Shown here: positions 1 through 5,424 of the stretch, one piece after another
How positions within the stretch are numbered: position 1 is the stretch's first letter
How the letters are laid out: every line of letters starts with the position of its first letter
The notes under the pieces: model-generated
Told to the model about the DNA's origin: nothing
Database searches by the model: none
Seen by the model: only the letters and a program-made list of their open reading frames with translations
Position numbers and translations under genes: made by a program
Source of the DNA: Acidobacteriota bacterium
Lineage (GTDB): Bacteria > Acidobacteriota > Terriglobia > UBA7540
Reading direction: 5' to 3'
DNA: 5,486 bases
Assembly (NCBI GenBank): GCA_021789565.1
Contig: JAJYJL010000677.1
Span: forward strand, 1-5,486

Positions 1-117
1 AATCGGCGCGTGCTGCTGCACCTCGCGAAATCCAGATTGCAGCAAATGCTCGGCGAGTACTTCGTCAAACGTCGAAAGTTGCCGGCGGCTTCGGGAAGCG
101 AGGAACCAAAACCATGA
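1..117 (+). CDS. ECF-type RNA polymerase sigma factor, C-terminal end (partial)
   Basis: An open frame enters from the left edge and ends at TGA 115-117, giving 38 residues. The segment RRVLLHLAKSRLQQML resembles the recognition helix and following helix at the end of sigma region 4 in ECF factors (usual pattern V+.RLHRAR..L+..L), the part that reads the -35 element. The tail after it is short, basic and then polar, as is common. The call rests mostly on context: the stop overlaps by four bases (ATGA) the start of a zinc-finger anti-sigma gene, the usual arrangement for a co-transcribed, translationally coupled sigma/anti-sigma pair. The start, promoter and region 2 lie outside the window, so the ECF subgroup cannot be stated. 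With so few residues visible, another helix-turn-helix protein is possible but less likely. Confidence 0.62.
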   Translation, partial: NRRVLLHLAKSRLQQMLGEYFVKRRKLPAASGSEEPKP

Positions 118-794
118 CGTGCAAAGAGGCTGTCGGACGAATAACGGACTACTACGAGGGCGTTCTTTCGCCATCCGAAGCTCGTGAGATCCAAGCCCAC
201 CTCGCGACATGCGACAACTGCCATGCCTACCTTGAGAATTCGCGGCAATTGACCGCTGCTCTAGGCAAACTCCCAGATCCAGCCCTATTGTCCACGAAAG
301 CTAAACAAGAACTGCTGACCGCATTTCGAGAGCAGCATGCCCGGAAGCCAAGATTCATGCTGACGCGACCGTGGGCGATTGGAGCGGCCGGCGCGGCGGT
401 TGCCATTCTCGTAGTGATAATTTGGATCGTCACGATTCACACAAAGGGAACGCTTCCGCCCCAGAGTTATCAGGCGTACGCACTGGATTTCAGCAAACAG
501 CTCTTGCTACGTGGGGAATCGAGCGCTCCGCCGGTCCCGCCGGCCGTCATCCCGCGCGCCCGGCTCGATCTCGCCATTCAACTTGAGTTGGGATATCAGC
601 CAGGCGCGTATGATGTATCGGTGCAACGAAACGGGAAAGTGTTCGCCACCGCTTCGGGCACCGTTCGACTCGAAAGCCACGAACCGATACTTCACGTGAA
701 GATGGACTTGAGCCATGTGCCAGCCGGGCAATATAGGTTTTACGTGCGGCCTGCCGGATGGGAATGGCGGTATTACAGGGTTGTGCTGAAATGA
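114..794 (+). CDS. Membrane-anchored zinc-finger anti-sigma factor
   Basis: This 226-residue protein probably holds the upstream sigma factor inactive at the inner membrane. Residues 1-45 form a zf-HC2/ZAS-type anti-sigma domain: Cys3, then His29-x3-Cys33-x2-Cys36 within HLATCDNC, the typical zinc-binding set. A helical linker (about 45-85) leads to one hydrophobic membrane segment at about 87-108, with basic residues just before it. Residues 110-226 would lie outside the cytoplasmic membrane. That domain is proline-rich at 138-147 and then strand-rich (YDVSVQRNGKVFATASGTV and AGQYRFYVRP), suggesting a small beta-sandwich sensor; I do not recognise its family. The start is supported by AGGA at 101-104 with nine bases to the ATG and by the ATGA overlap with the sigma gene. 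A short ORF overlaps its stop in the same way. What releases the sigma factor cannot be read from the sequence. Confidence 0.85.
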   Translation: MTCKEAVGRITDYYEGVLSPSEAREIQAHLATCDNCHAYLENSRQLTAALGKLPDPALLSTKAKQELLTAFREQHARKPRFMLTRPWAIGAAGAAVAILVVIIWIVTIHTKGTLPPQSYQAYALDFSKQLLLRGESSAPPVPPAVIPRARLDLAIQLELGYQPGAYDVSVQRNGKVFATASGTVRLESHEPILHVKMDLSHVPAGQYRFYVRPAGWEWRYYRVVLK

Positions 795-886
795 AGCAGG
801 AAAGGACCGATGACGTCCTCGCACCTAATTTAGCTGTGCCCAACCCGACCTGCCGGGCGCCCCACTCAAGCCAAACCACGGCGTGA
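791..886 (+). CDS. 31-residue ORF overlapping the anti-sigma stop, possible truncated third operon gene
   Basis: ATG at 791 overlaps the anti-sigma stop (ATGA) and the frame ends at TGA 884-886, giving 31 residues beginning MKQERTDD. I recognise no family, and the proline-, cysteine- and serine-rich second half does not look like a folded protein. Only a weak Shine-Dalgarno-like AGGG lies upstream. Sigma/anti-sigma operons often continue with a further coupled gene, so this may be the first codons of such a gene cut off near 830-886 by a past rearrangement. It could equally be chance, since ATGA at a stop codon is common. Only 19 bases separate it from the end of the opposing 556-residue gene. 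Confidence 0.25.
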   Translation: MKQERTDDVLAPNLAVPNPTCRAPHSSQTTA

Positions 887-905
887 TTGCAAATAGACCC
901 TGTCC

Positions 906-2576
906 CTATAGCTTGTGACGATCAAGATACGCTGCAATCGCCTTGGATTCCCATTCCGCATAGTCGGCATGCAGTGGAAGGGGTTCGTTTTCCGACACAG
1001 GTTGGAACTTCAGGATTCCAAGCTTGCCTGCGCCGTAGCGAGTCCACAAAACAAGCATCGACAGCAGCGGCAATCGTTCGTATTCCTGCTTCAGGAATCC
1101 GCGAGTATCCTCGTCGAGCACGTGGACACCGATGGGGCGAATCTCCGCAACATACATGCCCTCACTGACAAGCTTTTCCCCTCGGTCATCCAGCGTATTG
1201 CTTAAGAGCGTGATCTCGATATTGGCACATTGTTGGTCCTCAAACAGCCGCTCAAGCTCTTCCATCAGTCGCGCAAACTGCGTCCCAGGAGGATAAATCT
1301 TGACGTTTCTCTTGAGTTCTTCCTCCTGATTCTTAAGAACAACGTCCTTCGCGATCCGGAAGTAGTCCCCTTTAATAGGCTTGATTTGTCTCGACAACTG
1401 CGCAAAGGCCAGCTCGTCGGTCCCGACGACCCTTTCCGGGGACGCTGCCGTGGCTTGCCGAAACTTTTCCATCAGTTCCATCAGCGCCTTTTTGATCTCC
1501 CCCGGCACGTCCGACATGTTCTTCGAGTCCTTGCGCCATGCAGGCAGGTAGGCATCCCAGAGGCGAGTTGTAAGATAGCTGCTGTCGTCCGGTGGAACCG
1601 GGGCAAATGAATAAAAGCTCTTTTCCAGCGTCTCCTTGGGAAGTTGGAGGTACAGTTCGTCCAGTTTTTTCAGATCTACCTTGAGGTCATCTCCATGCAC
1701 AAATTGCTGTGCCGGGTGCATGAAGAGCGGAGCAACTTGAACATGGAAGTTATCTCGCGACGAAAACACCGCACAGAACGGTAGATAGTAGAGATACGCC
1801 AAGTCGATCTGGTGACTTGCCTTTACATTCTTGAGGAGCTGGGTCTTCAGGACCAGACTGAAAAAGATGTTGATCGACAGCATGTGAATAAAGTAAGGGA
1901 GGTAGGCGCGAAGAGGTTTTTTTCGGTCAGTTCGCCATTGGGTCACCACATGCTCTGTCGCCTCCGGCACTCCGAGCAGTTGTAGACCGAAGCGCAGAAG
2001 CCATTCCGGGTACAGATTGTCGAGGATTGTATCGGTCATCGAGCGCGCATCCTGGAGTGATGTAGGCTTCCGCCATGGTCCAATGGCTTGCAACACGTTG
2101 GTGGACATTGCCTGAAGGTCAATCTGCTCGATCATTTTCCGCCATCGCTTTGCTATATCCCGTTCCAGCCCGAGAAAGTCGTAACGCGCCCAGCGCTGGA
2201 CGGCTTCTTCCTCTTCGCTTGGTTGGAACACCATGCCCTTGGAATCGCCGAGCTCGACCACCTTGCCCGAGGCGACAAACGGCCGGAGCAATACCGTATC
2301 CAAGTTGAACTGTCCAGACAGCTCAGCTTTCAGGACTTGCATGTGATGAACATTCATAACGGATTGCATGTCTGGCGTTCGTTCTGCCAATGACCCCACA
2401 AGTTGCTCTGGTGTTCCCCGCATGCGCACCATTTTTCGCTCCAGGTCGGCTAAGCATTCGACGAAGAATAGAGGCGTAAGCGTGGAACGATAGAAATTGT
2501 CCAGCAAAGCGGCCTCGTTGAGGCTGAGGCTTTCGAGCGTCGATTTGTCGAAGAGCAACGAAGGACCTTCTGACAT
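906..2576 (-). CDS. Large PIN-like protein of unknown function (556 residues)
   Basis: I recognise no characterised family over the full length. Two parts resemble the halves of a PIN-type nuclease site. Near the N-terminus, LLFD ends in Asp10 and TPLFFVECLADLE carries Glu40, like the first strand Asp and the following Glu helix. Much later, the stretch from Asp258 through YLYYLPFCAVFSSRD to Asp275 resembles the last conserved helix and the strand ending in T/S-x-D. If correct, Asp10, Glu40, Asp258 and Asp275 would bind metal for RNA or DNA cleavage, with about 215 residues inserted between the halves. Residues 280-556 are mixed helix and strand without a motif I know. There is no signal peptide or clear membrane segment, so it is probably cytoplasmic. 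GGAG lies seven bases before the ATG. It ends with TAG at 906-908, facing the sigma operon. That it is a real gene is firm; the nuclease role is inferred. Confidence 0.85.
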   Translation of the reverse strand: MSEGPSLLFDKSTLESLSLNEAALLDNFYRSTLTPLFFVECLADLERKMVRMRGTPEQLVGSLAERTPDMQSVMNVHHMQVLKAELSGQFNLDTVLLRPFVASGKVVELGDSKGMVFQPSEEEEAVQRWARYDFLGLERDIAKRWRKMIEQIDLQAMSTNVLQAIGPWRKPTSLQDARSMTDTILDNLYPEWLLRFGLQLLGVPEATEHVVTQWRTDRKKPLRAYLPYFIHMLSINIFFSLVLKTQLLKNVKASHQIDLAYLYYLPFCAVFSSRDNFHVQVAPLFMHPAQQFVHGDDLKVDLKKLDELYLQLPKETLEKSFYSFAPVPPDDSSYLTTRLWDAYLPAWRKDSKNMSDVPGEIKKALMELMEKFRQATAASPERVVGTDELAFAQLSRQIKPIKGDYFRIAKDVVLKNQEEELKRNVKIYPPGTQFARLMEELERLFEDQQCANIEITLLSNTLDDRGEKLVSEGMYVAEIRPIGVHVLDEDTRGFLKQEYERLPLLSMLVLWTRYGAGKLGILKFQPVSENEPLPLHADYAEWESKAIAAYLDRHKL

Positions 2577-2583
2577 TTGGTCA

Positions 2584-2587
2584 CTCC
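2584..2587 (-). promoter_or_regulatory. Shine-Dalgarno of the 556-residue gene
   Basis: On the - strand GGAG, in the context AGTGGAGTGACCAA, lies seven bases before the ATG at 2576. Good spacing supports this start. A separate leader with its own ribosome site and more than 400 bases back to the DUF4238 remnant suggests this gene need not depend on transcription from the interrupted gene. Confidence 0.6.
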
Positions 2588-2679
2588 ACTTGCCCGAATA
2601 GTCTACGTCGGGTTTCCGGAATCCGGAGGACTAGCCGCCGCCTCGCACACCTACTGCATAAATAGTCGGCAGTGCGCGG

Positions 2680-2796
2680 TCAGGCGCTCGCCAGCTGGAG
2701 TAGACGCTTTATTGTATAAACCGCGATTTCGCCCAGCGAAAACTTTCTAGCGTACCGCTCAACAGCCAGTCCCTTCGGGGCCACGCAGACCGCCAT
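2680..2796 (-). pseudogene. Possible short gene remnant
   Basis: A - strand frame reads 38 residues from ATG 2796 to TGA 2680-2682, including LAVERYARKFSLGEI and a helical leucine-rich end. The frame stays open for about 15 codons before the ATG (including EFRGWRKSLI) until a TAA. A second open frame just upstream (including PPDILLAHDHDKK) runs into the same place, as if a single-base shift had broken a longer gene. I recognise no family. It may be only chance coding potential in a GC-rich spacer. Confidence 0.22.
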
Positions 2797-2906
2797 AATC
2801 AGCGACTTGCGCCAGCCCCGGAACTCCGCGTCGCCTTCTTATCGTGATCATGGGCGAGCAGGATGTCGGGCGGAGACGGGCGGTACAAACCTAGTGAAGG
2901 ATCGCG

Positions 2907-2934
2907 CCAGAGTTTCTGGAATGCGAAACTCTGG
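2907..2934. repeat. Perfect 9-bp inverted repeat with 10-base loop
   Basis: CCAGAGTTT at 2907-2915 pairs exactly with AAACTCTGG at 2926-2934. It lies 48 bases downstream of the DUF4238 stop on the - strand, where a transcript end would be useful. No run of T follows on either strand, so it is not a textbook intrinsic terminator. It could also be a protein site or the trace of an old insertion. Confidence 0.4.
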
Positions 2935-2981
2935 TAGCAGCTTGTGCCACAATCGCGAGCCAATGCTTCGTGCCAGCCGTT

Positions 2982-3827
2982 TCAGCCACTACGCCAGCGA
3001 AGGGTCCAAGCCTCCTTCGACAAGAACTCGGCATATCTCGCATCTTCTTCCGGACAGTAAATGAATCTCGGAGCGCTGCGTATGGTTCGCTCCTTCAATT
3101 TCCACGTCGTGTCGCCATCGAGCATATGCGACGTCATCGTGGGCAGTGACGCCCGAAGTTCCCGCGCTTGTTCTACGTTGCCCCCTTTCATTAAAGCACC
3201 CCACAGCCCCTCTCTCTCATGGTCGCGCGTTATTGACAAGAACTTATGCGCGGTTAGCGGCAGCCAAAACTCAATAGTGTCGCTCATGAAGCCATATCGG
3301 TAAGGGCTATGCTCGTCGGGATCATTTCTTAACACTGGATGGTCTGAAGTCACGAAAGGGATACCCTCGGCGGCAGTCAACAAAGTCCATTGCATTTCAG
3401 CAAACCATGGAGTAAATTCCTCCGCTATTGTCATCGTCTCTAGGCTGAGCACAGGGTTGATCCGAATATTGAATGCATCAGCCCGAATAGCTTCTCGCAG
3501 TTTCTCTGCCGTGACGTCCTGTTCTTTGCCTTGCTTTCTCAGTTCTTCAAGAGCATGTTCAAGAGCTCCAGGTGTCGCAGCCATCATTTCCATAGTTCGT
3601 TCGATGAGCTTTTGGGCAGCCTCTTCGATGCCTCCACGTTGCAAAGGCGTTCCAAGCTCCTGAAAGGCTATCCATCTCGCCAGTGACATGCGATCGTCCC
3701 ATGAGGGCTGACCGTCTTTTTCTGACAGGTCCTTAATAACCTTCATCGCTGGCGACTCAATTTGTTCATCCAAGAATGTTTCAATCCCATCGTCGTACTT
3801 TCCGTCCTTGTCTTTCACGCTGTAATA
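2982..3827 (-). pseudogene. DUF4238-family gene, C-terminal part, cut by the insertion sequence
   Basis: This is the 3' part of a DUF4238 gene (function unknown) whose 5' part lies across the insertion sequence at 5276-5424. The uninterrupted protein would be 329 residues, and this part carries residues 49-329. Visible family features include an acidic helix after the break (IETFLDEQIES), then WTLLTAAEGIPFVTSDHPVL with the TSDHPV signature at about full-length residues 208-213, and a strand-rich segment EFWLPLTAHKFLSITRD. The stop is TGA at 2982-2984. No base beyond the insertion breaks the frame. A remnant could start at GTG 3816-3818 (Val52), giving 278 residues, but it would lack the N-terminal QH motif. 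The transposase runs on the opposite strand. Family assignment is from motif memory and the molecular role is unknown. Confidence 0.85.
3823..3827 (+). repeat. Target-site duplication TAATA, left copy
   Basis: TAATA directly abuts the left terminal inverted repeat and is identical to the five bases after the right end (5276-5280). On the - strand it is TATTA, inside the two tyrosine codons at full-length residues 49-50 of the DUF4238 gene. Keeping one copy restores the frame. Confidence 0.9.
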
Positions 3828-3840
3828 CCTGAATCCGGCG
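3828..3840 (+). repeat. Left terminal inverted repeat (IRL)
   Basis: CCTGAATCCGGCG matches the complement of 5263-5275 over all 13 bases; the match stops at the next base (C against T). These are the transposase binding and cleavage ends. The last four bases are also part of the fold-back stem that can cover the transposase start. Confidence 0.92.
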
Positions 3841-3949
3841 CATTTCGAGAGGCGGAAGGTTATCGCGATGCTGGAATGACGAAGGTTGCATGCGATTTCT
3901 GTGGTTTCGGGATAACATAACCTTCGGTTAGGTAATCCCGAAATGCGCC
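3837..3949 (+). promoter_or_regulatory. Self-complementary leader that can hide the transposase start codon
   Basis: Two alternative foldings of the + strand RNA include the ATG at 3943-3945. Long form: GGCGCATTTCG (3837-3847) pairs over 11 perfect base pairs with 3939-3949, and GAAGGTTAT (3855-3863) pairs over nine with 3917-3925, in the same nested order. Local form: TTTCGGGAT (3905-3913) pairs over nine with ATCCCGAAA (3935-3943), with an inner TAACC-TTC-GGTTA hairpin (3918-3930). The long form needs RNA that began at or before the left inverted repeat, so it would form only in transcripts entering from the host gene side. This matches the logic of fold-back inhibition known for IS10 and IS50. 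Pairings are seen directly; the regulatory effect is inferred. A weak TTGCAT at 3886-3891 could be an internal -35, but no clear -10 follows. Confidence 0.55.
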
Positions 3950-5250
3950 ATGCACCGCGGAATTTGCGTCTCGCCTGTGATCACAAGGGTCTCACCCACT
4001 TTGGCGGCATCTACTTCTTCCGCGAATTTCTGCGAGTGCTGCAATTACGAAACTTTCTTTCCCAGCATCTCACCTACCTTCGTCGCAACCATCGCTACAG
4101 TTTGTCCCAAATGATCCTGGCCTTGGTATATCCGATCGTCCTGGGCCTGGATCGCTTGGAAATCGCGTCATTCTTACGTTCCAACAGTACCTTCCAATAT
4201 CTGACGGGCCTGCCGAGTTTCCCCGACCCACAAACCTTGCGTCGCTTCTTACTCCAAGCTCCTGACTCGTTCCGGGAGCAAATGCACCGCCTGAACGACC
4301 GATTGCTGCAGAATTTCATCCATCTCCCAGGCCATCGATCTCGTTTGATCTTTGATCTCGACAGCAGTGTGGTCACGGTGTTTGGACGTCAGGAGAATGC
4401 GGCCGTCGGCTACAATCCCCGTTATCGTGGCAAGCGCTCTTATAACCCCCTGCTCTGCATCGAGGCCAACTCTTCCTACCTATGGGATACCAAACTGCGT
4501 CCCGGCAACACTGGCACCTGGGATGGCAGCGTCGAATTGATGGCGACCTGCTTCGTCAACGTACCGCCTGATATCCGAGAGCTGCGAGTTCGCGCCGATG
4601 CCGGCTTTGGTTTTAATCCGGTCTTGGAAATCCTCGAAGCCAAACCTTCACAATACTCCGTGGTGGCTCGCATGACTCAGGCCTTCAAGCGATTGCTCCC
4701 GGGCTTGCGATATGAATCCGTCAACCGCCAGTGGGAAATGGCGGACTTCGAGCATCGTCCGCATGGTTGGCCGCAGGCCCGTCGTTTCGTAGTGGCGCGA
4801 CGATTCATTCCAGAAGAGGAATCGCAAACCACGCTCTTCACTCTGGGGCGCTACGTCTATCGCGCCTGGGTAACCAATATGGGCCTGACGCCGGTCGGCG
4901 TCTGGCACTTCTACGACGGACGCGCCGGGATGGAACCGCGTATCTGCGAACTGCGCGAAGATTTTGCGCTCCGCAAGATTCCCACCGCCTCGTTTGCGGC
5001 TAATGCGCTCTACCTGGAAATCATTCGGCTTGCGTACAATCTGGTCACAGCGTTCCAACGTAACTGCTTGGAAGAATCTTGGCACAACCTGACACTCCAA
5101 AAACTGCGCTACAAACTGTTCTTGCTACCCGGTGAACTGACTCGCCCGCAGAACCGCCCAATCCTTCGCCTCAGAGAATCCCCGATCTTACGAGACCTGG
5201 CGAACGAAATACTCGAAAAGACCCACCGACTGAAGCCACTCTACTCCTGA
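3943..5250 (+). CDS. IS1380-family DDE transposase
   Basis: The intact 435-residue protein catalyses cut-and-paste movement of the surrounding element. Its RNase H-like core is clear: Asp138/Asp140 in IFDLDSSVVTVFGRQE, the family-typical AVGYNPRYRGKRSYNPLLC at 154-172, Asp219 in RADAGF, and Glu331 in FYDGRAGMEPRICEL. The last motif has the Y-x2-R-x3-E spacing of IS4-related enzymes (Tyr324, Arg327, Glu331), with Arg338 where lysine is usual. The segment between Asp219 and Glu331 is the strand-rich insertion typical of this group. Residues 1-120 are helical and probably bind the terminal repeats. Length matches the family and no stop or frameshift is present. The ATG at 3943 has only a weak upstream AGG and lies in a stem, so initiation is probably poor unless unfolded. 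TGA is at 5248-5250, 12 bases before the right repeat. Confidence 0.95.
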   Translation: MRHAPRNLRLACDHKGLTHFGGIYFFREFLRVLQLRNFLSQHLTYLRRNHRYSLSQMILALVYPIVLGLDRLEIASFLRSNSTFQYLTGLPSFPDPQTLRRFLLQAPDSFREQMHRLNDRLLQNFIHLPGHRSRLIFDLDSSVVTVFGRQENAAVGYNPRYRGKRSYNPLLCIEANSSYLWDTKLRPGNTGTWDGSVELMATCFVNVPPDIRELRVRADAGFGFNPVLEILEAKPSQYSVVARMTQAFKRLLPGLRYESVNRQWEMADFEHRPHGWPQARRFVVARRFIPEEESQTTLFTLGRYVYRAWVTNMGLTPVGVWHFYDGRAGMEPRICELREDFALRKIPTASFAANALYLEIIRLAYNLVTAFQRNCLEESWHNLTLQKLRYKLFLLPGELTRPQNRPILRLRESPILRDLANEILEKTHRLKPLYS

Positions 5251-5262
5251 CCATCGTTTTCA

Positions 5263-5275
5263 CGCCGGATTCAGG
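5263..5275 (-). repeat. Right terminal inverted repeat (IRR)
   Basis: CGCCGGATTCAGG is the exact reverse complement of the left end at 3828-3840. It begins 12 bases after the transposase stop. On the - strand it adds four codons (LNPA) and a TGA to the broken DUF4238 N-terminal frame. Confidence 0.92.
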
Positions 5276-5280
5276 TAATA
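5276..5280 (+). repeat. Target-site duplication TAATA, right copy
   Basis: TAATA directly follows the right inverted repeat and is identical to 3823-3827, so a 5-bp duplication was made on insertion. Confidence 0.9.
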
Positions 5281-5424
5281 GTTTCTTTGTCGAGCGGCCT
5301 TATCTGGCACCGCTGTGAAAGGCTTTTCCTTTCCGCGCTCGTATATATGAAGCTGACCCTTCTCGTCTGCAAAACCTTGGAGATATGCTCGAGTCACAAA
5401 GTGTTGTTGGACGGGCCTATTCAT
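5276..5424 (-). pseudogene. DUF4238-family gene, N-terminal part, cut by the insertion sequence
   Basis: From ATG 5424 the - strand encodes the first 50 residues of the DUF4238 protein. VQQHFVTRAYLQGFAD at residues 5-20 is the family's N-terminal signature (QHYVPR.YL..F), followed by a strand LHIYER and the segment RQRNYY at the break. The frame then reads four codons into the insertion sequence and stops at TGA 5260-5262, giving a 54-residue stub. Joining it to 2982-3827 with one TAATA gives an unbroken 329-residue protein. The start is well supported: GGAGGTGA, a full match to the 16S anti-Shine-Dalgarno, lies nine bases upstream (5434-5441), and an in-frame TGA just before excludes a longer protein. 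The stub is very unlikely to work alone. DUF4238 has no settled biochemical role. Confidence 0.85.

Larger units (their letters stand above)
2577..2981. other. 405-base stretch without an intact gene
   Basis: The region between the DUF4238 stop and the 556-residue gene holds no ORF I can support, no tRNA-like fold and no array. It contains a short - strand frame that may be a gene remnant (2680-2796), a perfect 9-bp stem-loop (2907-2934), two minor inverted repeats close to the downstream gene (TCCGG-AAT-CCGGA at 2615-2627 and CCCGA/TCGGG at 2593-2612), and an AT-rich TATACAAT on the - strand near 2710-2720 that could serve as a -10 box. I found no convincing -35 for it. The promoter of the 556-residue gene is probably here but cannot be placed. 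Confidence 0.5.
3828..5275 (+). mobile_element. Complete IS1380-family insertion sequence, 1448 bp
   Basis: The element is bounded by 13-bp perfect inverted repeats (CCTGAATCCGGCG at the left, its reverse complement at the right) and flanked by a 5-bp TAATA duplication. It holds one transposase gene on the + strand that fills most of the length, with 115 bases before the gene and 25 after it. Size, single DDE transposase, ends starting with CCTG and a short duplication all fit IS1380. Identical target copies, exact ends and an undamaged transposase indicate a recent and probably still mobile copy. It sits within codons 49-50 of a DUF4238 gene, in the opposite direction. The 5' leader has unusual self-complementarity described separately. 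The specific IS name cannot be given without a database comparison. Confidence 0.93.

Noticed and set aside
547..879. 110-residue - strand frame over the end of the anti-sigma gene
   Set aside because: Antisense to a well-supported gene, with arginine- and serine-rich composition typical of a shadow frame.
1230..1610. 126-residue + strand frame within the PIN-like gene
   Set aside because: Antisense to the 556-residue gene, rich in arginine and leucine, no domain; the long frame is better supported by its start site and motifs.
2727..2741. TTTCGC-CCA-GCGAAA inverted repeat considered as a terminator
   Set aside because: Short stem, not GC-rich, and no T run on either strand; no gene ends nearby that needs it.
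2771..2780. CCC-TTCG-GGG hairpin
   Set aside because: Only three base pairs and no T run; too weak for a terminator.
2807..3064. 85-residue + strand frame across the gap and the DUF4238 end
   Set aside because: It overlaps the real DUF4238 coding sequence on the other strand, lacks a domain, and has no ribosome site.
3886..3916. Internal transposase promoter (TTGCAT ... GATAAC)
   Set aside because: Spacing of 19 bases and a poor -10 hexamer; noted only as a weak possibility within the leader entry.
4648..5100. 150-residue open frame on the - strand inside the transposase gene
   Set aside because: It is wholly antisense to an intact, motif-rich transposase and has no recognisable domain; a shadow of GC-biased codon use.
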